Source: Oxytricha trifallax
Lineage: Eukaryota > Ciliophora > Spirotrichea > Sporadotrichida > Oxytrichidae
NCBI GenBank assembly: GCA_000711775.1
Contig: ARYC01017192.1
Location: 62,001-126,000, forward strand
Length of the DNA stretch: 64,000 nucleotides
Direction of reading: 5' to 3'
The notes beneath the pieces are model-generated. The model was given only the letters and a program-made list of their open reading frames with translations. It was not told the origin of the DNA and did no database searches. This document shows, piece by piece, positions 1 through 9,394 of this stretch (its first letter is position 1; each line of letters begins with the position of its first letter). The position numbers were made by a program, and so were the translations under genes.

Positions 1-149
1 AGAAAATTGGGAAATCTAAAAGTTCAAAGAAAGCTGATGATTAACTTGCCCTAATAAATGAGGGTGCTATATATAACTTATTTATTTGAAATGCTTAACA
101 GTAAGATGCTTTTGGAAAACCTGTTCAAAAATAAAACTTCATTTCATCA

Positions 150-554
150 ATGGCTGCTTTTGCCTCTATGCATGGTGCTTTTAAGAGACCAGACGAAACT
201 TAAAACCCAAATAAATAAATATAATCGAAAAAATACTACGAAGATGGTGATGAAGATGACATTCAGGCACTTTTAAAAAAGCGTAGATAAATAGATGAAG
301 ATGAGGATTTCTTCCCTATAGAAAAGTATCAAGAATTCTCGAGAGAAGTTATAGTTTTTTATAAGAGAATTGGGGATATGATGGTTAAGTGGACTGTTTA
401 AGTGGGGGCAGCTTTTAAAAAAGACAAAAAATTCTTTATTCCGGTTAAACTGCTGGGAGAGCCACTTAAATCTAGGAACACCATCGTTGTTTACATGATG
501 AATCTTGAAATGCTTAAGATATCTAAAATAGGTAGTTATTGCAAATTTGATTGA
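150..554 (+). CDS. Small acidic/basic protein of unknown function
   Basis: A 134-codon open frame with TAA/TAG read as Gln. It starts at the first ATG after an in-frame TGA at 87 and ends at TGA 552-554. The N-terminal third is charged (an EDGDEDD run, then KKRR), the middle is aromatic and mildly hydrophobic (VIVFYKRIGDMMVKWTV). I recognise no family. A GT at about 531 could start an intron, so the last eight codons may not be real. Only about 60 bp separates it from the next gene. The reading frame looks real because Gln codons TAA/TAG are interspersed with normal amino-acid composition; the function is unknown. Confidence 0.5.
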
Positions 555-613
555 TAATACGCATAGAAATACTAATAGATTTTGATAATAATAATCATAT
601 TATAATTTAAAAC

Positions 614-1949
614 ATGACAAACACTGTCAGGATTTCATGGTATGAATATTTTACAAACTAATTATTAATTGTTAGTTTTGATCTCATTCTTGTGGGAGGG
701 ATAATTTATCTCACAGTGAATCTAGGCAAAAATTGGAAAAACATGTAAGCTGACTTTACTTCATTTTTCCTAGTTTTTAGTTTACTTATTTGCAAAACTA
801 ATTGGTTTATTATTTAGCAATTGCCAGACCCCAGTAAAAGAATGGCTGATGACAACATACTTCGACATCCTTATAATCAGAAGTTTCTTCTTTTTCTTTG
901 AACTCAATGCTAAACTGATGAAGTGCAGTGCAATCATTATAATGTTTATTCTATTACCCTTTCATACACTATGGACTTTCCTGGGAACTAGTTGGTACTC
1001 AAATATGATGCAAACTGAAAGTACTTGCGTAAGTTGTACTTTAAATTATAAGTACATTGAATTAATGTATTCTGGTGCAGGAATGATAAATTATTATATT
1101 CTGTTCTTAACTAATAATTAAGTAATTTATTTATAGTTTCCTGATACTGCCTGGCCTTGGCTGATTATATTTGCACTGAGTCTCTCCTATTTCTTAATTT
1201 TCATATTTTGCATAATCAATACATACCATTTTAATATATAATAATTATACTCTATATATTTTACTTGAATTCTTTGTTCATTTGGTGTTGAAGCAGTAAG
1301 TAATATATAACGTTATATTAACATTTTCAAATCCTAATATAACTTGAGACTTAATGTCATTTATTAGATAAAAAATACTCGCTTTAAAATTGTGTTTCAA
1401 TCATTCAATGAAGAGCAAAATAACGACTAGATAATAAACAATTTTCTGAATAAAAACTTATTGAATAATTTGGATTAAGACCGCTAAGACCCCTCAATGA
1501 GGCCGTTGACTGATAGAGATCTCCGTAAACTCAAACTAGAGAAAGCTTCAGAAAAACACTCATAAAATTACTCTTTTTAGGACAAAAGAGATAGCATTTC
1601 TTCTAATACATCAGCTGAAAATTCCTCTATAAATAAAGAATAAAATTCAAAAGGGAAATAAACACTTAAGAATTTTGGTCAGTCTCTTAAAGCCAAACTA
1701 TCATTCAAGTAAAAATCAAAAGATCATGTTAATAACGCAGCAAATCAATCTTCAAGTGCAGTTCCAGCAGCAGTTGAAAGCGATGTCTGTAGTATATGTT
1801 GCGATGATATCCATCCAAAAGTTAAAATAAGGAAAATGCCTGTTTGCAATCACGCTTTCCATCAAAATTGCATTGATAATTGGCTTAAAATGAAGCCAAC
1901 TTGCCCTAATTGCAATAGAAAAGTAAGAGATATTATTGATTTTGATTGA
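614..1949 (+). CDS. Multi-pass membrane RING-H2 finger protein (probable E3 ubiquitin ligase)
   Basis: Starts MTNTVRISWYEYF and ends in a RING-H2 domain with VCSICCDDIHP, VCNHAFHQNC and KPTCPNC, i.e. C-x2-C...C-x-H-x2-H-x2-C-x10-C-x2-C, followed by TGA 1947-1949. At least three hydrophobic segments precede a Ser/Lys/Gln-rich linker. Clear introns are 745-817, 1029-1136 and 1296-1367 (GT..AG, frame preserved). An in-frame TGA at 1266-1268, in a stretch without a usable GT..AG pair, suggests an IES near 1200-1290 whose pointer I could not fix. Membrane-anchored RING-H2 proteins typically transfer ubiquitin to membrane cargo; the target here is unknown. Confidence 0.75.
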
Positions 1950-2208
1950 GGAAAAACATATTATTATTTATTCTATTCTCATTATTCAATAGATCTGATA
2001 TGGTTTAGATTTTCAAATAATAAAATTAAAGTATAGATTGATTATTTAATAAACTTAGTATATATGTTAAAAAAATTATTGGATTTTAATTATATAGTAA
2101 GTATTAAAAATAATTTATTTAAAATATTTCTAATATTGTAATTATGCCATCACAACTTGTTATTGCTCAAAATTAAATATTATTTTCACATTAAATTGTA
2201 ATTGTATT
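1950..2208. other. AT-rich spacer
   Basis: Very AT-rich, with no open frame of coding character on either strand and no repeat that I could link to another part of the window. It separates the RING gene from the cassette array. Confidence 0.6.
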
Positions 2209-5200
2209 GAGAAAAAATTTGCTTTTTTATTAGCAATAACTCGAAAGAGTGCACTACGCTAATTCGAAAAAAGTTTTAAATATTTATATTTGGATTAATT
2301 TGCATGACTGGCCATATAATGAGTTAGAGTTGTCCTTCAGGGCAATTCTATAATTCTAATGCGTTAACTTGCTAAATTTTTAATATTTTGAACTCATTTC
2401 AAATTTATATTAATGAAAAAAGAGTTTAATTCTTTAAATAGGATTCAAATAGATTTTTTTAATTAGAATTTATGAATTTACTAAAGTAAGAAGAAATATA
2501 GCTTAATTTTATTGTCTTAGCATGTATAAAATTAATCTACATTTTTTCCCATTATTTTATAAAAATTTATACTGCACCCTGTGGAACATGCGTCGGAGTA
2601 TCAACGAATTGCACCTCCTGCTAGTATGAATACCATTACCTGAATCAAACCGATAATACTTGCAAAATTTGCCCTTTCACTCAATATTATGATGCTCCAT
2701 CATAGTCCTGTTAAAGTAAGTTTTTTTAAAAAAATTGTCCATAAATTTACTTTAAATTATCATTCTATCGACAACATATTTGTCATGGACAGATTCCTTC
2801 AATTAAACACTTATCTAACTGACTTTAGGTTGCCCGAATGCCCCAGGTTACTGTGTAAATGCAACAGCTGTTCTCTCTTGTCATGACTCGACAAAGCCAT
2901 ATTTAGATTTGAATAGTTTAAAGTGCGTATCATAATGTCAGACTGAAAAATTCCTTATCACCTACCCAAGTCATGTGTGGAACAATAATAATTCACTTTC
3001 GACTTGTAGAGGTAAGCAATCAAAACCGCAAAACCCCTTAATGAGGTTTATAAGTGCTTTGATTTGTAGGGAATTTGTTAGGGGTTTGGGTTATTAATAG
3101 GTTTTAATGTGAAATTTATAGTAAATGTATTTAATTTAATCACTCAAAATGCACTTTTGGATCATGTGGGAGTGGTCTGAAGTTTATCTTACTTAACCAC
3201 AACTCTATCTACTCTATTGATATGTCTGATCTTGAGTTTGGTTTTATTATTATTGACTCTGCCATTTGCTTCATTGATTGAGACACTCTTGTTTTTTCAA
3301 TAAATTGCTTTATTCTTTGCCTTGCATCCTTCTCGCACCTTGTAGAGTAGTAATCGTTGCGAGGCATATCGCACTCTATTATTATTGCTGCTAAAGCCCA
3401 CACATCCCACTGTAAGTCTCCATCTCTCCAGTCTTCTCTTTCTGGATAATAACCTGGAGTTCCCATTACACTTCCAAGTCTTGATACTTCCACTCTTAAG
3501 GCTCTGTTGAAATCAATAATTGTTACTGTTACTGGTGAAAAGTTCAACATTATATTCTCAGGCTTGAGATCTCTGTGAACAAAGCCTAACTTATGAAGCT
3601 CTTTGATACCTTGTATAGCTTAGGTTGATATTAATGCAAGCTATCTATGATTTCTTTGATCAGTTATGAAATCTCTGAGTGTCATCTCAAAGAGTGGTAG
3701 TCTGAAAGCTACATGATCTTTGGCTAGGAGAACAGCATCTAGCTTTATTAAGTATTTGCATTCTTTAAACTTGGCCTGAGTGAGTACTTAATACTCATTA
3801 GTAAACTCCATTTAATATTTATCATCACTAAGGAGATAGTTGAAAGGATATACCTTGTAAGCATACTGATGATCCTTAATAACTTTCTTGTCATAGGAGT
3901 CCTCCAGAATTAGGTAGCTTTAGAGAGAAGTATCTAAATCAATCTATGCTAGTACTGGAATTTTCTTGTATTATATCTTAATCATGATTTTAGTGACCTC
4001 TGATGCTAAGAGGTTGCGTGCAATCCTCACATACTCTGATTCGCTTGCTTGTTAAAGCTCAGCAGCTTAAAGAGGTTCCCTTGCTTTTCTTTTGTTGAGC
4101 AACTTCAGTTGAGTGTCTTAATCTTCAACTTCTATCTCTTTCTTGTGGGCTTTTAAAAGATGATTCTTTAAGTCTCTTGTATGAGCACACTGCTTATGGC
4201 ACTCAAAGCAATCATACTTTCCATCAACTTTGTCATGCTTTAAGTATACAGTAGGCTTAGCTTCCTTATGGACCTTCATATGTCTGTACACCTTGATTTA
4301 TGAGCAAAATCTCTCTCACATAGCTCACAAAAATAGACTCCAGCTTCTTCAGTTTGTACAGGAATTCAATAAATACCTTTCTCCTCCTCTCTGTCTCCCA
4401 CACACTTGTTTGCCATTTATTTTATATTATAATTTCTATTTTAATAACAGAGACCTCAAGTGATAGCTCTGGTAGTTCCTTATGAGAGTTCATCTCACAG
4501 CTATCACACTTTTTATTGACGCCAAAGGTAAGTCCCATTAAGTTTGATGGAAGTTGTTGTTTTTCTTAAAATGTTAGCGCTCATATTTAAATTTGAATTT
4601 AAAATTATAAAACTGCCTCTATAACTGAGAGCTTATATGAGAGCTTTGCAAGCCTACAAGTATCAAGGGAAGTTCTTAGAATATTAGCGAAGATAAATGA
4701 GCACTAAGAAACGAACCAGCTCTAAAAATAGGTGAGAAAGTAACCATTTTTACTATAAATAATAAGTTGATTACAGCACGTACCGATTTAGGAGGTGAAC
4801 CTAATTAAGTACGTACTGCCTTAGGAGGTATTTTGTGATTTTATGATTAAAATTAGGGTGCTCCTAATTAAGTACTAGCTTTAATTAATGGTCCTAATTA
4901 AGTACTAGCATTTTAGGAGCTGCTCCTAATTAAGTACGTACCAATTTAAATTTAAAAATATGGAATTATAGCAGTAGAAATTGATATCAATCTCTCAAGT
5001 TTGAAACCAGTTCTCTAAACTTTCTCCATATCCTACTTAGAGGTTGACCTCCTATAGGATGCCCATTTTAGTAGTAAGTTTTACAGAGGTATATAATTGA
5101 AATCAATAAACTTAAATTTGAATATCATTTCTTAGATCTGTAAACAAGATGGAGTCAATGAATGATACAATAAAAAGAGTTCAAGCACAAGAATTGATTC

Positions 5201-7644
5201 AAAGATTTAGAAGCAAGGAGGATTTGTATCGCTACCTGATGCAGCAAGGTAATGAACTCAAAGTGGCTAATGTTGATTATGTAGTTAGTTTGTTCTTGCC
5301 AACGATGGATGGTACTAAAATTTCATTTCTAAGAGACATACTCTGTGAAGAGAAGAAAGCATTGAAAACTTAAAATGTAAAGTTTGCAGAGATCCCAAAC
5401 TATCCAGAAATCTCAGTGACTATCTGAAATGATGATGCTATGAATGACCCAGAGGTTTCGCTGTACCTGCCTACTAAGAAGCAGTTGTAAAATAAACTAC
5501 CTAAAAGAAACTATTTCTTTGGCATTCTTGCAACAATTAAAGGTGATTACTTGAAAGAAATTATTCAAGAATCTCATAAGAAAAGGTACAGCATCTCTTC
5601 AGAAGATAAGGACAAACAAGGGATCAAGATAAGTGAGAGCTGGCTATCAGAGCTGCAGAAGCACCCTTATATTTCAAGTAAGATTTGTAGCTTAACTCTT
5701 TAGAAAAATCTGGTACTGGCATCTTCTTGATGAAGGAATAGAGCAAGCTTCACAGAGAGCGAAATTCGTAGACGAAGTATGAAGTTAGCAAGAGACTTTA
5801 TTCAAATGTTTAGCCGCCAGAGTCAATGAACATAGATGCTGGAGCTGGCAGCAAGAGAAGAAACCTTGGAGGAGGGAGGTAAGCAAGAAGTAGAAGAAAA
5901 GAAAGAGAAGCCAGCTCTCACAAAGAGTTTTAAATGTGACTTATATATTCATTAACTTAACTCTAAAACTTATTTATATACATTCACTCCTCCTTCTTTA
6001 GCACACTATTATGCCAACTAATTATCAGCTCTCTTAGCTGAACTTTTTATAAAATCGACTGTATCAATAGGTAGGTCATGCATCAGGTGGTATAGCAGCA
6101 GTTTCTTGTAATGACCTTTTAGTATACCCCAGTAGAACTCAATTCCATTAAACTATGGACTGTAAGGTACGTTGAACACTGGCGTTATTCTAAGTTGTTC
6201 ATAACTCTTCCTTGTTTCTTTAGCCTTATGAACAGAAAGATTATCAACGAATAGTATAATCTCTTATTCAGGGTACTTCTCTCTCAGCTGCTCTAAGAAC
6301 TTAATATACTGCTCTGTCTTAATAGAGCGAGGATGAATAACATAAGTTTCTAAACCAGCATCCTCGCTAATACCTCCAAGAATTGCCATTGTTTATACCT
6401 TGACTTTCTAGTCATATACTTCTATATTACTATGCCTCTTATATCAAGACTTCTAGATGAAAGTGTTGAAGGTAAACACAGCCTCGTCACCATGAATAAA
6501 CTTTATATTCTTCTATTAGGCTCTCTGCATTTAATTATAAATATAATTTAAGTTGTTGTTGTAAAATGGCAGAGTGAAATCAATTACTTTCTTGTCACGA
6601 TTTACACCTTTGTAAGAGATACCGTTTCGTTAATAAATGTTAGCAACAGATTATGCAGAGATCTTCAACTCAGGGAACTGGCGGTGAAACATAATAGCTC
6701 GTTAGTCGAGAGAGAAGTTAGCCTAATACTTCAAAGATTTTTCATTAATAATATAGTCAATATGCTTCTAATAGAAACTTTGACTACCTCTTAGGCTTAG
6801 AATTCAGCTATTATTGCTTTAGTTATACTGCTATAAGGCAGTGGGATCGAACAGTTGATGGACTTCGCTTTAAGAGAAGTGCAATAGACTTATAGTTCAG
6901 AACTGAATTGACATATTCACTGTATATATCACATCCATATCGCAGTTTAAACACTAAATCTATATACTCTTCATCATAAATAGACCCCAAAAGCGTGCTA
7001 TTTTTGTCTCGCATTTAATTAATAACCCCAACCCCTAACAAATTCCCTACAAATCAAAGCACTTATAAACCCCATTAAGGGGTTTTGAATTACAATCATA
7101 ATTGAAAGTCTTAAAATCAAATCGATATTGTTCTGAATTCCCGAATCTTAACATTCTTTATAAATAGACAATGTAATTTATGTTGATTAGCAATCATAGA
7201 GCCTTCTAGCATTAGGAAATAGAGAATTTCCTTTAAAAAAGTTTAGTAAAGTATTTGTGGACATTTTCAACTACTATGGCAACTACCCCGGTGCTAATAT
7301 TACTGTTTACATTGCTGCAAACACAGCAAGTAGAGTTCCTATGAATTTCAAGTATGAACCTATGATTGTTATAAATTGTTTAATTTTAATTGAAATATGA
7401 TCATATTAGACAAGAACATAGATTTAAGGGTCTATAATCAAACTTTAACAGACAAAGCTTTGCTGAACATAACAGATAAGGCTTACACAACTATGGCTGC
7501 AGATATAGAATCAACTAGATACAGGCTAACTTGGACTTCAATGAATTACAATTTCACTGAAAAACTTGCACAGGGAAAAATAACTGACGTGTAGAACAGC
7601 GTGATGTATGACTACCCAGTGACTGCCATTAGAGGCTCGCTCTC
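2209..7644 (+). CDS. 5' cassette 1 of the Cys-rich surface-protein locus (interrupted by TBE copy A; no 3' body)
   Basis: Exons in order: hydrophobic leader followed by SCPSGQFYNSNALTC (about 2270-2376); PCGTCVGVSTNCTSC and YEYHYLNQTDNTC (about 2577-2714); CPNAPGYCVNATA to SLSTCRG (2830-3011); then 7168-7644 with KVFVDIFNYYGNYPGANIT and the terminal KITDVQNSVMYDYPVT. The last intron is 3012-7167; without TBE copy A and one AAT it would be about 86 nt with GTAAGC..AAATAG ends. A 35-bp IES with pointer TATGAT lies at 7361-7401. Similarity to cassettes 2 and 3 stops just after 7644. No clear start ATG was found for the leader exon. It is either an alternative 5' module or a truncated tandem duplicate. 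Confidence 0.65.
3021..3098 (+). repeat. TBE copy A left terminal inverted repeat (78 bp)
   Basis: Starts with two C4A4 units, the second base block mutated to CCGC, then the TBE-specific part ending GGGTTATTAAT. It matches the reverse complement of 7018-7087 and both termini of copy B. Confidence 0.9.
3140..4538 (-). pseudogene. TBE copy A zinc-finger/kinase gene (57K type), decayed
   Basis: Read from 4538 downwards. It has an N-terminal CDSCEMNSHKEL segment, C2H2-like motifs CELCERDFAHK and CFECHKQCAH, and a C-terminal kinase-like domain with LGFVHRDLKPENIM, IIDFNRALR and GTPGYYPERE. The canonical DFG is replaced by DFN. TBE elements are known to encode such a zinc-finger/kinase protein. 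Compared with copy B there is an in-frame TGA in GKGIY-TGA-IP, where copy B has AAT GAA, and a 1-bp deletion next to the finger (TCAAGGTGTACAGAC against TCAAGCTGGTACAGA in copy B). The kinase half is otherwise open to TGA at 3140-3142. Confidence 0.8.
4778..4940. repeat. Short repeat cluster between divergent TBE genes, copy A
   Basis: Four copies of CCTAATTAAGTAC begin at about 4800, 4863, 4893 and 4924, two followed by GTAC and two by TAGC. They lie in the roughly 600-bp gap between the oppositely oriented 57K and 22K genes. Copy B has a related cluster at 61410-61530. Position suggests a divergent promoter or a transposase or chromatin binding region; this is inference. Confidence 0.65.
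5149..5940 (+). pseudogene. TBE copy A 22K-type gene, decayed
   Basis: Starts MESMNDTIKRVQAQELIQRF and is clearly homologous to the minus-strand gene 60471-61265 of copy B (shared ELIQRFRS, GTKISFLR, NYFFGILATIKGDYLKEII). An in-frame TGA at 5425-5427 replaces a codon open in copy B, and the two copies differ by small indels near 5575 and 5625, so neither C-terminal half can be trusted. The family is the small accessory TBE protein; its role is not known to me. Confidence 0.75.
5949..7014 (-). pseudogene. TBE copy A transposase (42K, DDE type), decayed
   Basis: Starts at 7014 with MRDKNSTLLGSIYDEEYIDL and ends at TGA 5949-5951. The order of parts matches an IS630/Tc1-mariner-like DDE transposase: an N-terminal helix-turn-helix-like region (SIALLLKRSPSTVRSH), first acidic block DEAVFTF, then a VDN block and NGIEFYWG for the final Glu. 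Damage: an extra T (CTATTAG against CTATAG in copy B) near 6770 shifts the frame, and TGG is TGA in the SWYKR motif at about 6444-6446. It is therefore unlikely to encode an active enzyme. Confidence 0.82.
7018..7087 (-). repeat. TBE copy A right terminal inverted repeat (70 bp, one telomeric unit short)
   Basis: The same repeat as the left end, but only one GGGGTTTT unit remains before the final G; the 8-bp difference accounts for 70 versus 78 bp. Confidence 0.9.
7361..7401. other. IES, pointer TATGAT, 35 bp (cassette 1)
   Basis: TATGAT at 7361-7366 is repeated at 7396-7401. Joining them gives CCT ATG ATC ATA TTA GAC (PMIILD), matching PIVIMD in cassette 2, which has no insert here. Left in place, the insert causes a TGA stop. 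Confidence 0.85.
7574..7644 (+). repeat. Shared junction block, cassette 1 copy (71 bp)
   Basis: Encodes KITDVQNSVMYDYPVTAIRG. By eye it differs from the cassette 3 block at only two positions, whereas the sequence just upstream is strongly diverged and just downstream is unrelated. Confidence 0.85.
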
Positions 7645-7897
7645 TTTTAAAATTATTTATTAATATTTGATAGTTTTTTCACTGAAATTTAAAGTCAATT
7701 ATAAAGATAAATTTATTAGAGTATGGATGGATACTATTATAGAATGACAATCTTTTATAAACTTTCCCTTATATTTGCAGTTTGTAAATGAATTTAATAA
7801 TTATTTAATAAATTTTACCAAGCAATATTGTATATCTCTCTATAATTTAAATTAAATATTATAATCATTATATAAACTTAGAGCCAACCTCGACACA
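7645..7897. other. AT-rich inter-cassette spacer
   Basis: No coding sequence seen. Homology to the gene body ends abruptly at its left border. Confidence 0.6.
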
Positions 7898-9210
7898 ATG
7901 CTTTCTAAAAATTTTGAATACTTCGTTAATAAAAAGTTTGCTTCTCATAAAATATCATATGGGGAAACTAGAAAATTCTAAAAACTCCTTATCCTATTTG
8001 TTGCATTAATTTGCTTTATTTGAAACACTTAAGGATAATCTTGCCCTGCTGGTTAATTTTATAATAATTCTCTAGCTACTTGCTAATGTAAGAAATTAAT
8101 GTTCTTAACTTATGTAGCCTGTATAAATAAACTCAAATTATAGTATAAATTTAATTAAAAATATAATTATACTTCACCTTGCGGAACGTGCGTGGGAACT
8201 TCAACGAATTGTACATCGTGTATATATGAGTATCACTACCTTAATAATACTGATAACACTTGCAATGTGTGTCCTCTATCCACATACTATGATGCAACTA
8301 GTCTATAATGTTAAGGTTAGTCAATTTATTTAATAAGAATTAAAGATAGATATATTCCAGTTTCCCTTGTCAATCTCCTGAAATTATAATATCCATAATT
8401 ATTATCCCTATTATTTTGCTATAATTTCTACTATTTAGCCTGTCCAAATTCTCCAGGGTACTGTTTGAATGCAACTGCTCCATTATCATGTCCTGACCCA
8501 GCTAATCCTATATTAGACCTCAAAGCATTGAAATGTGTAAATAATTGTTCAGCTGATCAATTCAAAATTACCATGCCTAATCACGCTTGGAACAATAATG
8601 CCGACCTTACTGTTTGCAGAGGTAAAACTCCCATTATTTAAAATTACACGCTGCTGATTTATTTTAACTCTTTTTTTTTCTATATTAACATCATGACTTT
8701 TTAGATAACATAATCTATGTGAATACAGAGTCGAACAGGCACACAATTATAGGAACATATGAATACCCCTTGAAAAAACTCACAAAAGTATTTGTGGAGA
8801 TATTTAACTACTATGATGACTATCCAGGGGCAAACATTACAATAATGGTAGCTGGTTCCACTCTCTCAAGAGTACCTATGAACTTTAAATACGAACCAAT
8901 TGTTATTATGGATAAAAATCTCTTTTTATCTGTGTACAACTCAACTTTGAATTTTAGAGCTATGTTAAATGTTACTGATAAGTTATACACAACAATGAAA
9001 AAAGAATTTAAATTTTTTTAAAAATAATTAATGGCTGCTAACATTGAATCTACGATGTATAGATTTTTTTCTACTGGTCTCAACTATAACTTTACTCAAA
9101 AGCTTTCAAGTCGAAAAATAACTGACGTGCAGAACAGCGTGATGTATGACTACCCAGTGACTGTCATAAGGAGCTCGCTCTCCATACACCGCTTCGATAT
9201 CCAGGTAGAC
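7898..9210 (+). CDS. 5' cassette 2 of the Cys-rich surface-protein locus (no 3' body)
   Basis: ATG at 7898 opens MLSKNFEYFVNKKFASH, then a hydrophobic leader KLLILFVALICFI that is cut by TGA at 8021-8023. In the same frame SCPAGQFYNNSLATCQC follows, then after an intron PCGTCVGTSTNCTSC, after another intron CPNSPGYCLNATAP to LTVCRG, and after a third (GTAAAA..TTTTTAG) NIIYVNTESNRHTIIG to the shared block KITDVQNSVMYDYPVT. One IES (AATG, 36 bp) lies at 8994-9033. The TGA is either real (dead leader or a different start), part of an IES I could not delimit, or a sequence error. Downstream similarity ends after GTAGAC at 9210. Confidence 0.65.
8994..9033. other. IES, pointer AATG, 36 bp (cassette 2)
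   Basis: AATG at 8994-8997 and 9030-9033. Removal gives ACA ACA ATG GCT GCT AAC (TTMAAN), which matches the uninterrupted TTMAAD of cassette 1. Confidence 0.85.
9113..9210 (+). repeat. Shared junction block, cassette 2 copy (98 bp)
   Basis: Differs from the cassette 3 block at about three positions over its whole length and extends further 3' than cassette 1, through IHRFDIQVD. Confidence 0.88.
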
Positions 9211-9394
9211 GTTAATAAAATTATAAATTAATAAATTTCATTAAAAAGGAGCAAAAATCTAGCATTAAAAGAATATGAAGCTAGAAATCGTAATTCAAAA
9301 TTAATTATTAAGTAATATTGCAGGTTTGTATATACTAATTAAATACGTATATTATTGCAAATTATTTGATCACATGAACCCTCAAAACTATAAG
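9211..9394. other. AT-rich inter-cassette spacer
   Basis: No coding sequence seen before the cassette 3 start codon. Confidence 0.6.

Larger units (their letters stand above)
3021..7087. mobile_element. TBE: TBE-type transposon, copy A
   Basis: Bounded by inverted repeats beginning CAAAACCGCAAAACCCC (left) and ending GGGGTTTTG (right), flanked by AAT duplications at 3018-3020 and 7088-7090. C4A4-bearing termini, a 3-bp AAT target duplication and three genes (kinase/zinc finger, 22K-type, DDE transposase) define TBE elements, which are removed during macronuclear development. It sits inside an intron of cassette 1, so its excision need not be exact for the reading frame. All three genes carry disabling changes, so this copy looks non-autonomous. 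Confidence 0.92.

Noticed and set aside
3021..3037. True internal telomere or chromosome end
   Set aside because: The C4A4 units are part of a 78-bp terminal inverted repeat with AAT target duplications and transposon genes inside.
2209..7644. Widespread TAA/TAG codons as evidence that the genes are pseudogenes
   Set aside because: They occur at positions where homologous copies have CAA/CAG or neutral Gln-rich runs, and TGA is avoided, as expected for a UAA/UAG = Gln code.
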